NCBI GenBank assembly: GCA_017452525.1
Contig: JAFTMG010000082.1
Span: forward strand, 1-64,000
Length of the DNA: 64,000 nt
From: Clostridia bacterium
GTDB lineage: Bacteria > Bacillota > Clostridia > Oscillospirales > CAG-272
Direction: 5' to 3'
Part shown: positions 60,033-64,000 of the stretch, in pieces
Numbering within the stretch: position 1 is the first letter of the stretch
Layout of the letters: each line of letters begins with the position of its first letter
Position numbers and translations under genes: made by a program
Notes under the pieces: model-generated
The model's input: the letters and a program-made list of their open reading frames with translations, nothing else
What the model was told of the DNA's origin: nothing
The model's database searches: none

Positions 60033-61865
60033 TTAATGGAACTGCGAATGATAAAGGGTACTGTAGAAGCCGCCGGAGGCGATCAACTGCTCGTGATTTC
60101 CTTGCTCGATCACGTTTCCGTCCTTGATGACCAGAATGGTGTCGGCATTCTGAATGGTGGAGAGACGGTGGGCAATGACGAAGCAGGTGCGCCCCTTCAT
60201 CAGGGAGTACATCGCCTCCTGAATACGGATCTCGGTGCGGGAGTCTACGTTGGAGGTCGCCTCATCGAGAATGAGCATGGAGGCATCGGAGAGCATGGCG
60301 CGGGCAATGGTGATCAGCTGCTTTTGCCCCTTGGAGATGTTGACGCCATCGTCCGAAAGAACGGTGTTGTAGCCATCGGGCAGGTGCTCGATGTAGGAGT
60401 GGATATGCGCTGCCTTGGCGGCGGCGATGACCTCCTCCATGGTGGCGTTTTCCTTGCCGTAGGTGATGTTTTCGTAGATGGTGCCGTGGAAGAGCCACGT
60501 CTCCTGCAGGACCATGGTGTAGGCGAGGCGCAGGCTGTTGCGGGTCAGCTCGCCGATGGGCATGCCGTCGATGGCAATGACGCCCGCCTGCGGGTCGTAA
60601 AAGCGCATCAGCAGATTGATGATGGTGGTCTTGCCCGCACCCGTGGGACCGACGATGGCGGTCAGACTTCCGGGCTTGGCGGTGAGATCCAGATCCTGAA
60701 TGATGGTCTTTTCGGGCGTGTAACCGAACTTGACGTGCTTCAGCTCCACCTTGCCGCGGATGTTCTCCAGCGTTTGTGCGCCGCGGACGTCAGCAGGCTC
60801 GGAGGGCTCATCCAGAAGACGGAAGACACGCTCTGCCGCCGCCATGCAGGATTGGAGATCGTTCATGATGTTGGCAAACTCGTTGATGGGGCCCGAGAAT
60901 TTGCGGGAATACTGTGTGAATGCCGAGACATCGCCAAGACCGATGCGGTAAATGGGGGGCAGGGCATTGCCGCGGGTCAGCGTCAGCATATAGAGAATGC
61001 CGCCCAGCGTGGTGACCAGCGCGATGGAGAGATTGTTGATGAACATGACCGAGGGACCGATCAGCGCGCCGTGGTACTCTGCCTGATAGTAAGCTTCCAC
61101 GGCATTGTCGTTGAAGGAGTCAAATCGATCGCAGATGGCGGTCTCGCGGTTGTACGCTTTGATGGTCTTCTGTCCCGAAAGCATCTCCTCCGCATATCCG
61201 TTCAGCTCGCCCAGCTTGGAGGAGCGCACACGGAAGAGGGGGCGGATCCGCTTGGTCTTCTGCTTGGTAAAGAAGATGGACAGGGGAACGGTGATGGCAA
61301 ACACCAGGATCAGCAGGGGTGAGATGCTCAGCATCATGATCAGCGAGCCGATGATGGTGACCAGGCTTGCGCCAATCTGGAGCAGGTCGTGGGAGAGGGT
61401 GGTGTTCACCGTGTCGATGTCGTAGGAGATACGGCTGATGATGTCTCCCGTGGCGTGGGTGTCAAAATAGTTGACGGGAAGGGTGGTCAGGTGGTCAAAG
61501 ACCTGCTTGCGCATGGTGTAGACGATCTTCTGGGAGAGATAGATCATAGTGGCGGAAAGCGCGTAGGAGAGCAGGCTGGAAGTGACGTAAAGGATCGCCA
61601 GCAGGGTACAGTAGCCGCCCACCTTGGCAACCATCTCGTTGCCCGTCAGCTCGGTCAGCGCGTCGATGGCGTTACCCGAGATCTTGGGACCGGCAAGGGC
61701 GATGATGTTTGAGGCGAACATCATGCACAGCGCCAGCAAAAAGAGCCATTTGTAGCGCAGGATGTAGGTGCTGAGGCGGAGGAGGATGGAGCGCATCGTC
61801 TTCTTATCCATCGTCACCTTGCGGTTGTTGTTGGGGTTGTTTTCGCGGCGGGGATCGCCGCCCAT
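60033..61865 (-). CDS. heterodimeric ABC exporter subunit with canonical ATPase site
   Basis: A 610-residue half transporter: six helices (about 40-320) followed by an ATPase domain. Walker A is GPTGAGKTT, the Q-loop MVLQETWLF, Walker B MLILDEATSNVDS with the catalytic glutamate, and the H-loop IAHRLS. The signature is NISKGQKQL, where LSGGQ is standard. Together with the next gene it forms an MDR-type exporter of drugs or lipids under the MarR regulator. ATG at 61865 begins MGGDPRRE; a GTG at 61889 and a TTG at 61880 are alternative starts overlapping the partner gene. Confidence 0.92.
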   Translation of the reverse strand: MGGDPRRENNPNNNRKVTMDKKTMRSILLRLSTYILRYKWLFLLALCMMFASNIIALAGPKISGNAIDALTELTGNEMVAKVGGYCTLLAILYVTSSLLSYALSATMIYLSQKIVYTMRKQVFDHLTTLPVNYFDTHATGDIISRISYDIDTVNTTLSHDLLQIGASLVTIIGSLIMMLSISPLLILVFAITVPLSIFFTKQKTKRIRPLFRVRSSKLGELNGYAEEMLSGQKTIKAYNRETAICDRFDSFNDNAVEAYYQAEYHGALIGPSVMFINNLSIALVTTLGGILYMLTLTRGNALPPIYRIGLGDVSAFTQYSRKFSGPINEFANIMNDLQSCMAAAERVFRLLDEPSEPADVRGAQTLENIRGKVELKHVKFGYTPEKTIIQDLDLTAKPGSLTAIVGPTGAGKTTIINLLMRFYDPQAGVIAIDGMPIGELTRNSLRLAYTMVLQETWLFHGTIYENITYGKENATMEEVIAAAKAAHIHSYIEHLPDGYNTVLSDDGVNISKGQKQLITIARAMLSDASMLILDEATSNVDSRTEIRIQEAMYSLMKGRTCFVIAHRLSTIQNADTILVIKDGNVIEQGNHEQLIASGGFYSTLYHSQFH

Positions 61866-61872
61866 TCTGCCT

Positions 61873-63600
61873 CTATTCAACGAATGCACCTCCCATCTGA
61901 GAATCGCTGATCTCGCGATATACGTCGCAATGCTGCATCAGATGCTCATGGTCGCCGATGCCGATGATGGCGCCGTCGTCCAGCACCAGGATCAGGTCGG
62001 CGTGCTTGATCGAGCTGATGCGCTGTGCCACCACAATGGTGGTGGTGTTTTTCATTCCCTCGGCGATGGCGGCACGGAGATTGGCGTCCGTCTTGTAGTC
62101 CAGCGCGGAGGAGGAGTCATCGAGGATCAGAATATCGGGATTCCCCGCCAGAGCGCGGGAGATCAGCAGGCGCTGCTTCTGACCGCCGCTGACGTTTGTA
62201 CCCTTGGAGCTGAGCATATGCTCGTAGCCATCGGGAAAGGCTTCAATGAAATCGCTTGCCTGCGCCATGGCGGCGGCACGCTTGATCTGCTCGTCACTCA
62301 GCTCCCGCCCGAAGCGGATGTTCTCCCGAATGGTGTCGGCGTAAATGAAATCGTTCTGCATGGCAATGCCGAAATGGCTGTGCAGCTCGCCCGCGGGAAT
62401 GGTGCGCACGTCCCGTCCGCCAATGCGGATGGCGCCGCTGCCCACGTCGTAAAAGCGCATCAGCAGTTGAATGACGGTGGTCTTGCCCGAGCCGGTGGCA
62501 CCGATGATGCCGAGGGTCTTGCCCTTGGGCAGGGAGAAATGGATGTCGGTCAGATTGTCCTTGGTGCCGTTGTAGGAGAAATGAACGTGGTCGAACACCA
62601 GATAGCCTTCCTCACGGCGGAAGGGGTAGTCCTTCTCGGGAAGAATGGGCAGATCGTCCTCCGTCTCCAGCACTTCCGCAATGCGGTTGGCGGAGGCGGC
62701 ACTCTTGGTATACATGACGAAGAGGCGGGTAATGCCGAGCAGGGCGTTGGAAAGCAGGGTAAAGTACTGCATGAAGGCGATGATCACGCCCGGCTTGGTG
62801 CCGCTGTCCCGTGAAATCAGCAACGCGCCCACAAAGATCACAGCGGTCAGACCCAGATTGAGAAAAAGGTTCATGGTGGGGTTGCTTGCCGCCATGATGA
62901 TGCCGGCGCGCCGCTCCGTTGCCGAGAGACCGCGGTTGTATTTCTCAAAGCGGCGTTGCTCGTATTCGGTCTTGGAGAGCGCCTTGATGACGCGGATGCC
63001 CTGCGCATCCTCGCGGACTACGCGCACCATGCTGTCAGCCGATTGTTGGACCTTGGTGTAGAGCGGCACGCCCTGCTTGGAGATCAGATAGACTGAGATG
63101 GCAAGGAAGGGCATGACGGCGACCATGACCAGCGTCAGCTTCCAGTCCAGCGTCGCGGTCAGAATCAGACCGCCCGTCAGCAGGATGGGAGCGCGGACGC
63201 CGAGACGCTGGATGCGCTCGATGAAATTATGTACGTGATAGGTATCGCTGGTCAGTCTCGCCTCCAGACTCGGCACGGTGAAGCGGTCTGTCTGGTGGGC
63301 AGTCAGATGCATGGTCTTGCTGAAGAGGTCGTGGCGAATGGCGCGCGCCGAGTTGCGTGCCACCTTGGACGCCATGCGGTTTGCCGTCACGCTTCCGATC
63401 ATGGCGAGCGCGGCGCACACGATCATCAAAATGCCCCAGAATATGATCTTTTCCACACTCGCCTGCGGCACCACGTTGTCGAGAATGTGCCGCAGAATGT
63501 AGGGCAAAGCCAATTCTACCAAGGTAGCCAGCACCTTGATCGAAAGACCCAGCGCCATGATGGAATAGAAGGGGCGCAGGTATCGGATGATGCATTTCAT
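61873..63600 (-). CDS. heterodimeric ABC exporter subunit with degenerate ATPase site
   Basis: A 575-residue half transporter. Six helices occupy about residues 15-310. Walker A is GATGSGKTT, the signature NVSGGQKQRL, Walker B DILILDDSSSALDY. The residue after Walker B is aspartate instead of the catalytic glutamate, which is the usual mark of the degenerate site in heterodimeric exporters, while the standard signature serves the partner's site. It is upstream in the operon and follows the MarR gene by 43 bases. Substrate unknown. Confidence 0.93.
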   Translation of the reverse strand: MKCIIRYLRPFYSIMALGLSIKVLATLVELALPYILRHILDNVVPQASVEKIIFWGILMIVCAALAMIGSVTANRMASKVARNSARAIRHDLFSKTMHLTAHQTDRFTVPSLEARLTSDTYHVHNFIERIQRLGVRAPILLTGGLILTATLDWKLTLVMVAVMPFLAISVYLISKQGVPLYTKVQQSADSMVRVVREDAQGIRVIKALSKTEYEQRRFEKYNRGLSATERRAGIIMAASNPTMNLFLNLGLTAVIFVGALLISRDSGTKPGVIIAFMQYFTLLSNALLGITRLFVMYTKSAASANRIAEVLETEDDLPILPEKDYPFRREEGYLVFDHVHFSYNGTKDNLTDIHFSLPKGKTLGIIGATGSGKTTVIQLLMRFYDVGSGAIRIGGRDVRTIPAGELHSHFGIAMQNDFIYADTIRENIRFGRELSDEQIKRAAAMAQASDFIEAFPDGYEHMLSSKGTNVSGGQKQRLLISRALAGNPDILILDDSSSALDYKTDANLRAAIAEGMKNTTTIVVAQRISSIKHADLILVLDDGAIIGIGDHEHLMQHCDVYREISDSQMGGAFVE

Positions 63601-63643
63601 GGGTAGTTATTCCGCCTTTCTTATGAGGTATGCTTGTCGGATC

Positions 63644-64000
63644 TCAATCAAACTCGGTCCCGTCGGCATAGCCGGTGGCGCGCTCGGCAATGCGGGCGAG
63701 CATGGAGCGAAGCTGTTCCAGCTCCTCCTCGGTGAAATCCTCCGCGACCAGCGTGTTCCAATCATGAATGATCTCCCGCAGAAGAGGCAGGGTGTTCTCC
63801 GCCTTCTCGGTGGGGTAGACGAGCATCACGCGCTTGTCGGTCTCGCTGGGGCGGCGTTCGATATAGCCGTTTTTCTCCAGTACCGCCAGATTGCGGGTGA
63901 CGTTGCTCTTGTTGATGTAGATCTTGCGCGCCAGCTGCTCCTGAGAAATTCCCGGATTGCGGCAGATGGTGAGCAGATAGGTGTGGTGGGTGGTGCCGAG
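63644..64000 (-). CDS. MarR-family transcriptional regulator, 3' part
   Basis: The last 118 codons lie in the window; the start is beyond 64000. Translation shows the winged-helix region: LTICRNPGISQEQLARKIYINKSNVTRNLAVLEKNGYIERRPSETDKRVMLVYPTEKA, followed by the dimerisation helices. It very probably regulates the exporter pair that follows in the same direction. Its DNA site should lie upstream of the window end. Confidence 0.9.
   Translation of the reverse strand, partial: LGTTHHTYLLTICRNPGISQEQLARKIYINKSNVTRNLAVLEKNGYIERRPSETDKRVMLVYPTEKAENTLPLLREIIHDWNTLVAEDFTEEELEQLRSMLARIAERATGYADGTEFD

Overview
The window reads as a chromosomal segment of a Gram-positive-type, GC-rich, low-redundancy Clostridia genome, probably a gut Oscillospirales-like or Christensenellales-like lineage. 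This is inferred from strong GGAGG-type ribosome binding sites, near-canonical sigma-A promoters with 17-bp spacers, the trmK-nif3 pair, YitT, a MarR-ABC-ABC exporter set, a DUF5696/Yip1 sugar-import locus, and abundant palindromic intergenic repeats. No tRNA, rRNA, CRISPR array, integrase or phage module was seen.

Layout. 1-570 is a cluster of palindromic repeats without a gene. 571-8260 is housekeeping: gpmI, a DUF2079 membrane protein, a DUF1858 redox protein, trmK, nif3, a phosphoesterase and rlmD. 8261-10196 is an AT-richer island with a small unknown gene, a uracil-DNA-glycosylase-like protein and elaborate hairpin repeats. 10197-35262 is a long, mostly plus-strand run of hydrolases and accessory metabolic genes: an ASCH-glycosidase fusion, metallo-beta-lactamase and serine-hydrolase folds, SGNH esterases, a SUMF1-like protein, an APH-like kinase, PHP phosphoesterases, GH32 and GH43 enzymes, a sialate-O-acetylesterase-like enzyme, an M20 amidohydrolase and a nitrilase-GDPD fusion. 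Many genes abut or overlap by 1-4 bases, so they are probably co-transcribed in blocks. 35306-38700 holds a histidine phosphatase, a ROK glucokinase and an RlmI-type methyltransferase.

39232-52832 is the most striking region. A strong promoter and a long structured leader precede one very large secreted solute-binding protein, a first MalF/MalG permease pair, a beta-propeller/TPR/Yip1 membrane protein, a giant secreted DUF5696 protein and a second MalF/MalG pair. There is no ABC ATPase gene in the locus. Codon use looks tuned for high expression. The first MalF gene carries one in-frame amber stop (43774-43776), although the reading frame continues intact on both sides.

52881-64000 holds a second member of an unusual histidine-phosphatase group, a metallo-beta-lactamase lipoprotein, cytidine deaminase, an HD hydrolase, a membrane protein, and a roughly 1.9-kb AT-rich insert bounded by about 50-bp inverted repeats. 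That insert carries a DUF4932 protein and, nested inside it, a DUF559 nuclease-like gene enclosed by its own inverted repeats. The window ends in a heterodimeric ABC exporter and the 3' part of its MarR regulator.
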